From: Paracidovorax cattleyae
Lineage (GTDB): Bacteria > Pseudomonadota > Gammaproteobacteria > Burkholderiales > Burkholderiaceae_C
Reading direction: 5' to 3'
Length of the DNA: 64,000 nt
NCBI RefSeq assembly: GCF_900104515.1
Contig: NZ_FNJL01000010.1
Span: 88,645 to 152,644, forward strand
Part shown: positions 20,043-29,581 of the stretch, one piece after another
Position numbering within the stretch: position 1 is the first letter of the stretch
Layout of the letters: each line of letters begins with the position of its first letter
Notes under the pieces: generated by a model
Told to the model about the DNA's origin: nothing
The model's database searches: none
The model's input: only the letters and a program-made list of their open reading frames with translations
Made by a program: the position numbers and the translations under genes

Positions 20043-21015
20043 GGCGGACTCCCGATTGCTGGATCACCTGCGCCCACTTGGCCGTCTCGTCGGCGATGAA
20101 GCGCCCCAGCGCCTAGGGGCGGGTATCGGCAGCGGCTTCCAGCCCCTGCGAGGCGAACAGCGTCCTGACCTTGGCGGTGGAGAGCGCTTCGGCGAATGCC
20201 TTGTTGAGGATGGCGATGCGGTCGGCCGGCGTACCCGCGGGGGCCACCACGCCGAAGAACACGCTGACGTCGTAGCCCGGATAGCCCTGCTCGGCCACCG
20301 TGGGCACATCGGGCAGGGCCTGGGAGCGCCTGGAGGTCGTCACCCCGAGCGCGCGCAGCCTGCCGGCCTTGACGTAGGGCTGGGCGGTCAGCACGTCGGT
20401 GAAGCTCATGGCGACCTGCCCCCCCAGCAGGTCATTGAGCGCGGGGCCGGTGCCCTTGTAGGGGATGTGCAGGAAGTCGGTCCCCGCCACGGAGTTGAAC
20501 AGCACCCCCGCCAGGTGCGACGATGCACCACTGCCCGAGGAGGCGTACGCCAGCTTGCCCGGATGGGCCCGGCCGTACGCAACGAGCTCCTGCACGCTCT
20601 GCGCCGGCACGCCGGGATGCACCACCAGCACGTTGGGCAGGTAGCCCACCCGGATCACCGGCGCATAGCTCTTGACCGGGTCGTAACCTATCCTGGCGTA
20701 GAGGCTCGCATTGATGGCAAGGGGGCCGGAGGTGCCGAACATGAGCGTGTAGCCGTCGGCATCCGCCCGCGCCACGTGCTCTGCGCCGATGTTGCCGTTG
20801 GCCCCCGCGCGGTTCTCCACGATCATCGGCTGCCCGATACGGTCCTTGATCTCCGCGGCCAGGGTGCGCGCCATGGCATCGGTCGGTCCGCCCGGCGGGT
20901 AGGGGATCACCAGGGTGACCGGCTTGGCCGGGAAGGCGTCCGCAGCCCCCGCGGACGCCAGGAGGGGAGCCGCCAGCAGGGCGCAGGCGGCGGACATCAG
21001 GGTACGTTTCTTCAT
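20035..21015 (-). pseudogene. Bug-family (TctC-like) tripartite tricarboxylate receptor, interrupted by an in-frame amber codon
   Basis: This encodes a periplasmic solute-binding protein of the Bug family, found in large numbers in Burkholderiales. A signal peptide (MKKRTLMSAACALLAAPLLASAGAADA) precedes FPAKPVTLVIPYPPGG, the family ligand-loop VIPYPPGGPTDAMAR, and MIVENRAGANGNIGAE. At 20113-20115 the frame meets TAG after LEAAADTRP. The same frame then continues for 25 family-like residues (ALGRFIADETAKWAQVIQQS and onward) to TGA at 20035-20037. So a one-base change has probably removed the last 26 of about 326 residues. The 300-residue product may or may not fold. Upstream is the frameshifted acyl-CoA dehydrogenase. 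Confidence 0.85.
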
Positions 21016-21053
21016 CTTGCTTTGTCTCCGTTGTGTCTGTAGTGGCGGGCGGC

Positions 21054-22770
21054 TCAGGCCGTGGCGGCGGCCTCCCGTGTCGCGCCGCGGCGGTCCTGCC
21101 ATTCGGCTGGCGGCACGTCGGGCCGCAGCGGATCGCGCGGCAGCACGCGATGCCACAGCGCCATCCGTGCCCAGTGCATCCGCGCAGCCGAACCGGTCCT
21201 GCCGGCCTCCCAGGCCATGGCGATGGCGCTGGTGCAGTGGTAGAGCGCGGACGCGGCCTGGCGGGCCAGCACCTCGCCGCCGCCCTCCTGCAGCGCGGTC
21301 TCGGCCAGCGCGCAGGCCCGGTCGAAGCTGTGGCGCAGTGCGGTGGCGAAGGCCGGGGGGCAGGGCGGCGTCCTCCAGCAGCGCGGCGTTGTGGGCGGAC
21401 AGCACGGGCAGCGAGCCTTCGCGGCGGATGGCGCGCAGCACATCCAGCGCGACGATGTTGCTCGTGCCTTCCCAGATCGAGCCCAGGTGCGCGTCGCGCA
21501 CCAGGCGCGCGTCGCTGAACTCCTCGATGTAGCCGCAGCCGCCGCGCACTTCCATCGCGTCGCCGGTCACCTTGCGTGCGTCGCGGCAGGCGCGGAACTT
21601 GATGAGCGGCGTGAGGATGCGCAGCAATGCATAGGCATCCTTCTCTCCGGCGTCCGAGCGCGCGAGCGCCCGTGCAGTCTGGAACACCATGGTCCGGGCC
21701 TGCTCCGCCGGCACGCGAAGCTTGTCGAGCTGGCGTCGCATGAGCGGCATGTCCTGCAGCGCACGGCCGAACGCACGGCGCCCGGAGGCGACGAATTCCG
21801 CCTCGGACACCGCCCGCCGCATCAGCCCGGCGGCTCGCACGCCGTTGGACAGTCGCGAGTTGTTCACCATGTCGGCCATCTGCACGAAGCCGCGGCCTTC
21901 CTCGCCCACGAGGTAGGCCACCGCGCCTGCGAGCTGGATCTCGCCGCTGGCCATGGAGCGCGTGCCCAGCTTGTCTTTCAACCGCACGATGCGGTAGTGG
22001 TTGAGGCTGCCGTCGTCCAGCCGGCGCGGCAGCAGGAAGAGCGACACCCCCTTCAACCCGTCGGGTGCGCCGTCGATGCGGGCCAGCACCATCGCGAACC
22101 CGGCGTCGGGGTTGGAGCAGAACCACTTGTCGCCGCTCAGGCGCCAGCTGCCGTCGCCGGCCGGCGTGGCGCGCGCGGCGGTGGCGGCGATGTCGGAGCC
22201 GGCGGCCTGTTCGGTCATGAACATGGCACCCTGGGCCAGTTCGCCGAAATCCAGCGACGTGAGGGTGGGCAGATAGCGGGCGACCAGATCCGGGCTGCCG
22301 AACTTGCGCAGTGTGCGCGTCAGCGAATCGGTCATCGAGACAGGGCAGCACAGGCCGAACTCGGCCTGCACGAAGAGATAGGTCAGGGTGTATTTGACCA
22401 GCGCCGGCATGGGGCCCCGCCAGCCCAGTGTTTCCTCGCGGTGGGACATGGCGCCCAGGCCGAATTCGCTGAGCGCCAGCCGTTCCATCTCGACGTAGGC
22501 CGGGTGCTTGACGATGCGCTGCACGTCGAGGCCGGTGCGCGTGCGGTGCTCGAGCACCGGCGGGCTCCGGTCGGCCGTGCCGGCCAGGTCGTCCAGCAGG
22601 CCCCCCGCAAGACTGCCCAGCCGCTCGAAGTGCGGCCGCATGTGCGCGTAGAGCGCGTCCGGCAGATAGAGCGCCAGCAGGGACTGCAGCTCGGTGTCGG
22701 TGTCGAACAGATTGCGGCCGTGGCCATCCGGAACCGGATGGGAATGGGCCGCCGGGAAGGGCTGCGGCAT
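21054..22770 (-). pseudogene. AidB-like acyl-CoA dehydrogenase, frameshifted near the C-terminus
   Basis: An acyl-CoA dehydrogenase-fold flavoprotein of the AidB-like branch. It starts at ATG 22770 (AAGGAG 8 nt upstream) and reads NLFDTDTELQSLLALYLPDA, then TEQAAGSDIAATAARATP and GCGYIEEFSDARLVRDAHLG and IWEGTSNIVALDVLRAI. After about 470 residues, a run of six G (21355-21360; six C in the coding strand) shifts the frame. In the shifted frame the expected C-terminal helix continues (FATALRHSFDRACALAETAL) to the stop at 21054. Five bases instead of six would restore a protein of about 571 residues. Unless read-through occurs, the translated frame runs on into the Bug gene. Confidence 0.85.
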
Positions 22771-22812
22771 CGTGATGTCTCCTTGTCGATTCACTATTCT
22801 TGGGCGACTGGC

Positions 22813-22827
22813 TATTCGTGTCTAATA
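22813..22827. promoter_or_regulatory. candidate LysR-type operator (T-N11-A) in divergent promoter
   Basis: TATTCGTGTCTAATA is a 15-bp dyad (TATT-N7-AATA) with the T-N11-A form of LysR-family boxes. It lies between the acyl-CoA dehydrogenase and the divergent LysR gene, 55 bp before the LysR start, as expected for autoregulation plus control of the operon. Binding is inferred. Confidence 0.4.
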
Positions 22828-22881
22828 TCGATTGGGTCTTGCACCATTCGAAACTCCTATCGCTACCGTCATGGAACCGCC

Positions 22882-23796
22882 ATGGAACTGAGGCACCTGC
22901 GCTATTTCGTGGTCCTCGCGGACGAACTGCATTTCGGGCGCGCCGCGGTCCGCCTGAACATGTCCCAGCCGCCCCTTTCGGTGGCCATCCGGCAACTGGA
23001 GGAGCACGTCGGGGCGCAACTCTTCGAACGGACCCCCAAGGAGGTGCGCCTGACTCCCGCCGGCCGGGCCCTCAAGGCATCTGCGCGGCGGGTGCTGGCG
23101 CAAGCGGAGGAGGCGTTATCCGAGGCGCGCGACGTGGCGGGCGGGCTCGCAGGCCGGCTGCGCATCGGCTTCGTGGGTGCCATGCTGTACCGTGGACTGC
23201 CGCAGGCGCTGGGCGTTTTCCAGCAGCGCCATCCGGGGGTGCGCGTTTCGCTGCAGGAATTGAACTCCGGTGAACAGATCGGCGAGTTGCTGCACGACCG
23301 GCTGGACCTGGGGTTCGTCCATACGAGCCGCATGCCGGCGACGCTGCAGCACCGTCTGCTCGTGACGGAGCCCTTCCTGTGCTGCCTGCCGGCGGGGCAC
23401 CGCCTGGCGCGCAGAAAGGCCATCGATCTGCGCGATCTCGCTGGCGAGCCTTTCGTGCTGTTCGCGCGGGCGGTCTCGCCCGACTACCATGCCCGCATCC
23501 TGTCGATCTGCGCGAGCGCCGGTTTCCAGCCGGAAATCGGGCACGAGGTGCGGCACTGGCTGGCGGTGGTCTCGCTGGTCTCGCAAGGCCTCGGCGTCGC
23601 CCTGGTGCCGCAGGCCATGGAGCATTCGCGCCTGCCGGGGGCGGTGTTCCGGCCGGTGGGCCCGGCCGTGGCGCAATCCGAGGCCTACGCCGTATGGCCC
23701 GCGGCGCCGGAAAATCCGTTGGTCGGCGATCTGATGGCGATCCTCGTGGCCGCAGGTTCCGGTGGGCGCCGGGAGCGCCGAGGGCGCACCCCATGA
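22882..23796 (+). CDS. LysR-family transcriptional regulator
   Basis: A 304-residue LysR regulator. The N-terminal winged helix-turn-helix is MELRHLRYFVVLADELHFGRAAVRLNMSQ (typical of the BenM/CatR-like MELRHLRYF group), followed by a linker helix and a two-lobed effector-binding domain (GRLRIGFVGAMLYRG onward). It is divergent from the acyl-CoA dehydrogenase/Bug/CoA transferase operon and most likely regulates it in response to an organic acid or CoA-pathway intermediate. ATG 22882 gives the family N-terminus. A strong terminator follows its stop directly. Confidence 0.9.
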   Translation: MELRHLRYFVVLADELHFGRAAVRLNMSQPPLSVAIRQLEEHVGAQLFERTPKEVRLTPAGRALKASARRVLAQAEEALSEARDVAGGLAGRLRIGFVGAMLYRGLPQALGVFQQRHPGVRVSLQELNSGEQIGELLHDRLDLGFVHTSRMPATLQHRLLVTEPFLCCLPAGHRLARRKAIDLRDLAGEPFVLFARAVSPDYHARILSICASAGFQPEIGHEVRHWLAVVSLVSQGLGVALVPQAMEHSRLPGAVFRPVGPAVAQSEAYAVWPAAPENPLVGDLMAILVAAGSGGRRERRGRTP

Positions 23797-23834
23797 AAAA
23801 ACCCCTGACTCTTGCGAATCAGGGGTTTTTTGTT
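23796..23834. terminator. bidirectional rho-independent terminator
   Basis: AACCCCTGA (23800-23808) pairs with TCAGGGGTT (23819-23827), flanked by A-run on the left and T-run on the right. It can therefore end LysR transcription on the plus strand and tRNA-Thr transcription on the minus strand. Confidence 0.85.
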
Positions 23835-23910
23835 TGGTGCCGGAGAGATGAATCGAACACCCGACCTTCTCATTACGAATGAGCTGCTCTACCGACTGAG
23901 CTACACCGGC
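23835..23910 (-). tRNA. tRNA-Thr (CGT anticodon)
   Basis: A 76-nt cloverleaf with encoded CCA. The acceptor begins GCCGGTG and pairs with CTCCGGC, with one T-T mismatch at the sixth pair. The D arm is GCTC/GAGC, the anticodon arm is GCTCA-TTCGTAA-TGAGA with anticodon CGT (reads ACG), and the T loop is TTCGATT. It lies just after fbp on the same strand. Confidence 0.95.
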
Positions 23911-23920
23911 GAAGAATTGA

Positions 23921-23948
23921 ATTATATACCGGAATGGTAGCGCGTCAC
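23921..23948 (-). promoter_or_regulatory. sigma-70 promoter for tRNA-Thr inside the 3' end of fbp
   Basis: On the minus strand GTGACG (complement of 23943-23948) and TATAAT (complement of 23921-23926) are 16 bp apart, and the -10 ends 10 bp before the tRNA. The perfect -10 overlaps the fbp stop codon (23922-23924). Confidence 0.65.
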
Positions 23949-24929
23949 GCGTTCCACTTCATTTTTTGATCCGAGGATCACGCTGACGCGTTCGTGCAGC
24001 TGCTTCGGCGCGATGTCGAGGATGCGCTCCCTGCCATTGGTCGCGGCGCCGCCGGCCTGCTCGATCAGCCAGGACATCGGGTTGGCCTCGTACAACAGGC
24101 GCAGCTTGCCCGGCTTGTTCGGTTCGCGCTTGTCCCAGGGATACAGGAAGATGCCGCCGCGCGTGAGGATGCGGTGCACGTCCGCCACCATGCTGGCGAT
24201 CCAGCGCATGTTGAAGTCCTTCTCGCGCGGGCCTTCCGTCCCGGCCAGGCATTCGTCGATGTAGCGCTTCACCGGGGCGTCCCAGTGGCGCATGTTGCTC
24301 ATGTTGATCGCGAATTCCCTGGTATCGGCGGGAATCTTCACGTTCTCTTCCACCAGCACGAACGAACCCTGCTCGCGGTCGAGCGTGAACATCGCCACGC
24401 CGTCGCCCACGGTGAGCACCAGCGTGGTCTGCGGGCCGTAGATGCAGTAGCCGGCGGCCACCTGGCTGGAGCCGGCCTGCAGGAAGTCCTCGGTGGTGAC
24501 GCCGGGATGGCCCTCGGGCTTCTTCAGCACGCTGAAGATGGTGCCGATGCTCACGTTCACGTCGATGTTGGAGGAGCCGTCCAGCGGATCGAACAGCAGC
24601 AGGTACTCGCCCTGCGGGTAGCGGTTGGGCACCACGTAGATGCTGTCCATCTCTTCCGACGCCATGGCGGCCAGGTGGCCGCCCCATTCGTTGGCCTCGA
24701 TGAGCACTTCGTTGGCGATGATGTCCAGCTTCTTCTGGATTTCGCCCTGCACGTTCTCGCTGGATGCCGAGCCCAGCACGCCGCCGAGGGCGCCCTTGTT
24801 CACGGCGTGGCTGATGTGCTTGCAGGCGCGGGCCACCACCTCCAGCAGCAGGCGCAGCTGCGAGGGGATGAGGCCATCGACGCGCTGCTGCTCGACGAGG
24901 TAGCGGGTGAGGCTGATGCGTTGTGCCAT
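23922..24929 (-). CDS. fbp: class 1 fructose-1,6-bisphosphatase
   Basis: A 335-residue gluconeogenic phosphatase that converts fructose 1,6-bisphosphate to fructose 6-phosphate in the cytoplasm. The metal-binding motif [17 protein letters not shown] is intact, as is the active-site region [28 protein letters not shown] further on. The start is ATG 24929 ([15 protein letters not shown]). The gene follows pepN by 53 nt on the same strand. Its last codons carry the promoter of tRNA-Thr. Confidence 0.97.
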   Translation of the reverse strand: MAQRISLTRYLVEQQRVDGLIPSQLRLLLEVVARACKHISHAVNKGALGGVLGSASSENVQGEIQKKLDIIANEVLIEANEWGGHLAAMASEEMDSIYVVPNRYPQGEYLLLFDPLDGSSNIDVNVSIGTIFSVLKKPEGHPGVTTEDFLQAGSSQVAAGYCIYGPQTTLVLTVGDGVAMFTLDREQGSFVLVEENVKIPADTREFAINMSNMRHWDAPVKRYIDECLAGTEGPREKDFNMRWIASMVADVHRILTRGGIFLYPWDKREPNKPGKLRLLYEANPMSWLIEQAGGAATNGRERILDIAPKQLHERVSVILGSKNEVERVTRYHSGI

Positions 24930-24982
24930 GTTCGGTGGGTCTCTCGGTTGTTTTTTTCGAAAGGAGCGTCCGGCCTGCCGGA

Positions 24983-27694
24983 TCAGTCGGCGAGCGCGCG
25001 GCCGACCACCTCGCGCACGTCGTTGGACAGGTCGGGCTTCGCCGCCACGCGGGCGATGGCGTCGCGCGCGGCCGTCCGGTAGGGCTCGGCGAGCTTGCTC
25101 CAGCGGTCGAGGGCGCGCGCGAGGTGGGCGGCCACCTGCGGGTTCAGCGTGTCGAGCTCGATCACGCGGTCCGCCCAGAAGGCGTAGCCCGCGGCATCCT
25201 GGCGGTGGAAGGCCCCCGGGTTGGCGTTGCAGTAGCTGAAGATCAGGCTGCGTGCGCGGTTCGGGTTCTTGAGGCTGAAGTCCGGGTGCTTCATCAGCTC
25301 CTTCACGGCGGGCAGCACGTCGCCGCCGCGGTCCGGCGCGCCGGCCTGCAGCGCGAACCACTTGTCCAGCACCAGCGCCTCGTCCTTGAACATCGCATGG
25401 AAGCGCGCCAGGGCCTGCACAGCGAGCGGCTGGCCGCTGGCCACCAGGGCGGCCAGCGCGTTGAAGCGATCGGTCATGTTGCCCGCGTCCTTGAAGCGCT
25501 GGTAGGCCCGGCCAGGCCAGACGGTGTCGCCCGTGCGGCGCGCTGCGAGGCACATCATCGACAGCGCCATGCCGGCCAGCGCGCGGCGGCCGGAAGACGT
25601 GGCATCCGGCTGGTAGCCGCCGGTGTCGTGGTGCTGCTCCCAGGTCCATTCCCAGTCGGGCTGCAGGGCCGCGGCGAGCTGCTGGCGCATGGCCTCGCGC
25701 ACGGCGTGCACGCGCTGCGGATCGACCACGTCGAGCTGCTCGGCGATGTAGCCTTCGGAGGGCAGGGCGAGCACCAGTTCCTTGAAGGCGGCGTCCAGCG
25801 CGGGATGGCGCAGCACGTCGCGCATCGCAGCGACGAAGCTCGCCGGCAGCAGTTCACGCTGCAGCACGCCATCGGCGGGTACATCCAGCGACGTGTCGCC
25901 GATGGCCTGGATGGCGATGCGCAGCGCCAGGCGCTGGCCGGCCTCCCAGCGGTTGAACGGATCGGTGTCGTGGGCGAGCAGCGCGAGCAGCTGCGCGTCG
26001 GTGGCCTCGATGTCCAGTAGCACCGGGGCGCTGAAGCCGCGCAGCAGCGACGGCACCGGCTCCGACGGCACGTTCACGAACGTGTAGGTATGGGCCGGCT
26101 CGGTGAGCACCACGGTGCGGTCCGGGGCGCCTGCATAGGCCTCGCCTTCGAGCTGCAGGGGCAGGGCGCCACCGTCGGCGCCCAGCAGTCCCAGCGCCAC
26201 GGGGATCACCATCGGTTCCTTCACCGGCTGGCCGGGCGTGGGCGCGATGCTCTGCTCCAGCGTGAGCGTGTAGGTGCGTGCGCCGGCGTCGTAGGCGGCG
26301 CGGGCACGCACGCGCGGCGTGCCGGCCTGTGCGTACCAGCGCTTGAACTGCGGCAGCAGGCGGGCCAGCTCGCTGTCCGGGTTGGCGTCGGCGATGGCCT
26401 GCGCGAAATCGTCGCAGGTCACGGCCTGGCCGTCGTGGCGCTCGAAGTAGAGCTTCATGCCCGCGGCGAAACCGTCGCGGCCGACCAGCGTGTGCATCAT
26501 GCGCACGACCTCGGCACCCTTCTCGTAGATGGTGACGGTGTAGAAGTTGTTGATCTCGACGTAGCTGTCCGGGCGCACGGGGTGTGCCATCGGGCCGGCA
26601 TCCTCGGGGAACTGCACGGTGCGCAGCACGCGCACGTCCTCGATGCGCTTGACGGCGCGCGCCGAGAGGCTGCCCGAGAGGTCCTGGCTGAATTCCTGGT
26701 CGCGGAAGACCGTGAGGCCTTCCTTGAGCGACAGCTGGAACCAGTCGCGGCAGGTGACGCGGTTGCCGGTCCAGTTGTGGAAATACTCGTGGCCCACCAC
26801 CGATTCGATGTTCGCGAAATCGGCGTCGGTGGCCGTGGCCTGGCTCGCCAGCACGTACTTCGTGTTGAAGATGTTCAGGCCCTTGTTCTCCATCGCGCCC
26901 ATGTTGAAGTCGCTGGTGGCGACGATCATGAAGCGCTCGAGGTCGAGCGACAGGCCGAAGCGCGCCTCGTCCCAGGCGATGCTGGCCATGAGCGAATTCA
27001 TCGCGTGCTCGGTCTTCTCCAGGTCGCCCGGGCGCACGAAGATCTGCAGCAGGTGGTCATTGCCGGAGCGTGCGCGGATGCGCTGCTCGCGTGCCACCAG
27101 CTTGCCCGCCACCAGCGCGAACAGGTAGCAGGGCTTCTTGTGCGGATCGACCCACTTGGCGAAGTGCCGGCCATCGTCCAGCCCGCCCTGGTCCACCAGG
27201 TTGCCGTTGGACAGCAGCACCGGGTACTCGGCCTTGTCGGCCCGCAGCGTGACGGTGTAGCTCGCCATCACGTCGGGGCGGTCGAGGAAGTAGGTGATGC
27301 GGCGGAAGCCCTCGGCCTCGCACTGCGTGAAGAACGTGCCCTGGCTCACGTAGAGGCCCGAGAGCTGGGTGTTCTTCACGGGCGCGCAGGTGGTGAAGAT
27401 CTCCAGGTCGAACGGCTCGTGGCCTTCAGGGAGGTTCTCCAGCACGAGCTGGCCGCCTTCGAGCTTGAAGGACGTGCCCGCCCCGTTGACCAGCACCCGC
27501 GCGAGGTTCAGCTCCTGGCCGTCCAGGCGCAGGGGGGCCGGCGGCACGTCGGCATTGCGGCGCACGCGCAGGCGGCTGAGCACGCGGGTCTTGGCGGGGT
27601 CCAGGTCGAACGTGAGGTCCACGCTGTCGATCCAGAACGCGGGGGCGGTGTAGTCGGCACGGTGGATGGCCGTGGCGGGTTGTCCTTCACGCAT
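24983..27694 (-). CDS. pepN: aminopeptidase N (M1 family)
   Basis: A 903-residue zinc aminopeptidase that removes N-terminal residues from peptides in the cytoplasm. The exopeptidase motif GAMEN and the zinc site [17 protein letters not shown], with a distal Glu in [18 protein letters not shown], are all present. C-terminal helical domains continue to the end, so the protein is full length for the PepN subfamily (about 870-900). It is followed by fbp and preceded by the Toprim-like gene at 60 nt, on the same strand. Confidence 0.97.
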   Translation of the reverse strand: MREGQPATAIHRADYTAPAFWIDSVDLTFDLDPAKTRVLSRLRVRRNADVPPAPLRLDGQELNLARVLVNGAGTSFKLEGGQLVLENLPEGHEPFDLEIFTTCAPVKNTQLSGLYVSQGTFFTQCEAEGFRRITYFLDRPDVMASYTVTLRADKAEYPVLLSNGNLVDQGGLDDGRHFAKWVDPHKKPCYLFALVAGKLVAREQRIRARSGNDHLLQIFVRPGDLEKTEHAMNSLMASIAWDEARFGLSLDLERFMIVATSDFNMGAMENKGLNIFNTKYVLASQATATDADFANIESVVGHEYFHNWTGNRVTCRDWFQLSLKEGLTVFRDQEFSQDLSGSLSARAVKRIEDVRVLRTVQFPEDAGPMAHPVRPDSYVEINNFYTVTIYEKGAEVVRMMHTLVGRDGFAAGMKLYFERHDGQAVTCDDFAQAIADANPDSELARLLPQFKRWYAQAGTPRVRARAAYDAGARTYTLTLEQSIAPTPGQPVKEPMVIPVALGLLGADGGALPLQLEGEAYAGAPDRTVVLTEPAHTYTFVNVPSEPVPSLLRGFSAPVLLDIEATDAQLLALLAHDTDPFNRWEAGQRLALRIAIQAIGDTSLDVPADGVLQRELLPASFVAAMRDVLRHPALDAAFKELVLALPSEGYIAEQLDVVDPQRVHAVREAMRQQLAAALQPDWEWTWEQHHDTGGYQPDATSSGRRALAGMALSMMCLAARRTGDTVWPGRAYQRFKDAGNMTDRFNALAALVASGQPLAVQALARFHAMFKDEALVLDKWFALQAGAPDRGGDVLPAVKELMKHPDFSLKNPNRARSLIFSYCNANPGAFHRQDAAGYAFWADRVIELDTLNPQVAAHLARALDRWSKLAEPYRTAARDAIARVAAKPDLSNDVREVVGRALAD

Positions 27695-27754
27695 GGGGCG
27701 TAATCTCCAGGTTGGGCACGAGCCGTCTCACGGCGGGCATGGGGGAAATGGGGG

Positions 27755-28348
27755 TCATTGGACGAGGTTCAGGACTGCGCGGTCGAGGCGCTGGAAGCTC
27801 GGCGAATGTTGCGCGAGGTGCGTCAGGTTCAACTGTGACGCAATTTTTGCCTGATGCGTTGTGGGTTTGTAGGCCATGCCCTTGGGCTGGGCGGCGGACA
27901 GCCAGCCTTTGGCGTCTCTTACACCCTCCGGGTCGGTCGGGAAGGAGGCCTCAGACGAGATGGCTGGCAGGGCCAAGCGTGTGGTCGCCTCATCGCAGAG
28001 GAACAGCGATTCGAATTCTTTTACGATAAAACAGGCCTCGAAAGGATGATCAGCTCGGATGCTATGCGCCATGGTCTTTAGGCTCCGCTCTTCATGCTCG
28101 ACATCGATGCACCACTCGCAATCGAAATCCAGAACGCACAGCACGGCCGCATCTTCCAGAATGGCTGCTTCAAAAAAACGATCGAAGTTCGCCTTGACCT
28201 TGGGCAGTTCACCGCGGCGCTGGGGCTTCAGTACCTGGACGTCATAGCGTCCATGGTGTTCGAGGATACGTCGCAGCAATACGGGCACCGCGCGCTCGTC
28301 GCCTTCCCCTTCCACGATGGCCAGCAGCCTCTGGCGGGTCGTGGTCAT
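27755..28348 (-). CDS. DUF4276-like Toprim-fold protein, partner of the adjacent ATPase
   Basis: A 197-residue protein. The N-terminus LLAIVEGEGDERAVPVLLRRI resembles a Toprim motif (Glu13 with following acidic residues), and VLCVLDFDCEW supplies the Asp-x-Asp pair at 74 and 76. KEFESLFLCD and the DAKGWLS segment resemble DUF4276 proteins as I recall them. A Toprim catalytic site suggests metal-dependent nuclease activity. The start overlaps the ATPase stop as ATGA, so the two are translated together. By analogy with OLD-family nucleases, where ATPase and Toprim domains work together, this may be the nuclease half of a split system. Function in phage defence is inference, not shown. Confidence 0.75.
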   Translation of the reverse strand: MTTTRQRLLAIVEGEGDERAVPVLLRRILEHHGRYDVQVLKPQRRGELPKVKANFDRFFEAAILEDAAVLCVLDFDCEWCIDVEHEERSLKTMAHSIRADHPFEACFIVKEFESLFLCDEATTRLALPAISSEASFPTDPEGVRDAKGWLSAAQPKGMAYKPTTHQAKIASQLNLTHLAQHSPSFQRLDRAVLNLVQ

Positions 28349-29574
28349 GGGGCCTCTTCCGGTTGAAGGCCTTCGGCCGCCATGAATTCGCCCAGCGTCA
28401 TGAGGCCGCGCTGCACGGCCTCGCGCTGCGACGCCTTGATGGGGGCGATGTGCGTGACACCGTCCTGCATGGTGACGATGCGGATATCAGCCGGCTCGAA
28501 ATGCTCGATGAGTTGAGGGCTGTGTGTGGTGACGATGACCTGCGTCACCTCCGCCACTTCCTTGAAGGCTTCGGCCAGCATCGAAAGAACTGCGGGGTGG
28601 ACGGTCTGCTCGGGCTCTTCGATCACGATGAGCGACGGCGTCGGGGTCTGATAGAGCGTGAGCAGGATGCCCAGGATGCGTAGCGTGCCGTCGGAAAGCT
28701 GGGCGGGGTCGAACTGCCTCTGCGCCTGCCCTTCCTGGCCGAAGCGGAAAAAGGGGATGAGGTAGCTGCCCACGGGCGTGACCGCCACGTCCATGAAGTC
28801 GGGCAGCACGACGCGCATCATCTCGTAGATGCGCTCCAGCATCTGGCGGCCTTCTTCCGTGCGTTGCGCGGAGCGAATGACGGACACCCAGTTGCTGCCG
28901 TCTTCGCGCAGGCTCGTGTCTGCGTGTAGGGTAGTGACTTGCCGCAGGATGTTGGGATAGAGCGAGGAAAATCTCCAGCGCAGGATGTGACGCTCCAGCG
29001 GCTTTCCTAATTCATCGAATCCGAACATCCTGGTCTCTCCCAGCAGGGCGCCTAGCGCCAGGCGCTGCGGATCTTCGATAGTGAAGGGTGTGTTGGGGGA
29101 GATGTTCTTCCTCAGGATCTGCCCTGTTCCGTCCCGAGTGAAACCGAATTCGAACACTTCCCAGGCCCATCCTTGCTGCCGCCCGTCCCGCGGAACGAGT
29201 TCTTCGTGGTGGTAGTTTGCATCCTCGCTGGCCACGCGGTAGTTGCCATCGGCGGCGCTGTCGATTTTCAGCACATAGTGAGCAGGCTGATTCGCATACT
29301 TCCTGAAAGACTGCGTGGCATGGATACCGATTTCCACCAAACCGGGTATGTCCGCTTCTCCGCTGTGCTGTCGCAGGCGACCAATGCCGCCGCGCGCTGC
29401 GACAGCATGGTCCAATCCGTCGCGCACGGCATCGCGCAGGAACTCCAGCGTGCGCACGAAGTTGGTCTTGCCCGTCGCGTTGGGGCCCACGAGCACCGTC
29501 ACGCCAGGAGACAGGTCTAAGTCCACGTCTTCCAGACTGAAACAATGGCGTGCGTCCACGCGCGTCAACTTCAT
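28345..29574 (-). CDS. OLD-like AAA/ABC-type ATPase
   Basis: A 409-residue SMC/ABC-like ATPase. Walker A is GPNATGKT at residues 30-37. The signature region is QLSDGTLRILGILLTLY, Walker B is SLIVIEEPEQTVHP, and the His switch follows in VIVTTHSPQLIEH. This arrangement matches the AAA_21/RecF-like ATPases found in OLD nucleases and related defence proteins, but there is no C-terminal Toprim domain: that appears as the next gene. The start at 29574 is 7 nt after the prfB stop, so it is probably expressed from the prfB transcript. The open frame upstream is prfB in another frame. Confidence 0.85.
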   Translation of the reverse strand: MKLTRVDARHCFSLEDVDLDLSPGVTVLVGPNATGKTNFVRTLEFLRDAVRDGLDHAVAARGGIGRLRQHSGEADIPGLVEIGIHATQSFRKYANQPAHYVLKIDSAADGNYRVASEDANYHHEELVPRDGRQQGWAWEVFEFGFTRDGTGQILRKNISPNTPFTIEDPQRLALGALLGETRMFGFDELGKPLERHILRWRFSSLYPNILRQVTTLHADTSLREDGSNWVSVIRSAQRTEEGRQMLERIYEMMRVVLPDFMDVAVTPVGSYLIPFFRFGQEGQAQRQFDPAQLSDGTLRILGILLTLYQTPTPSLIVIEEPEQTVHPAVLSMLAEAFKEVAEVTQVIVTTHSPQLIEHFEPADIRIVTMQDGVTHIAPIKASQREAVQRGLMTLGEFMAAEGLQPEEAP

Positions 29575-29581
29575 GGTGCCC

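Noticed and set aside
28094-28366. Plus-strand frame opposite the Toprim-like gene
   Set aside because: It is the antisense of a gene that has better motifs and overlaps its partner by ATGA; no ribosome site or family was seen.
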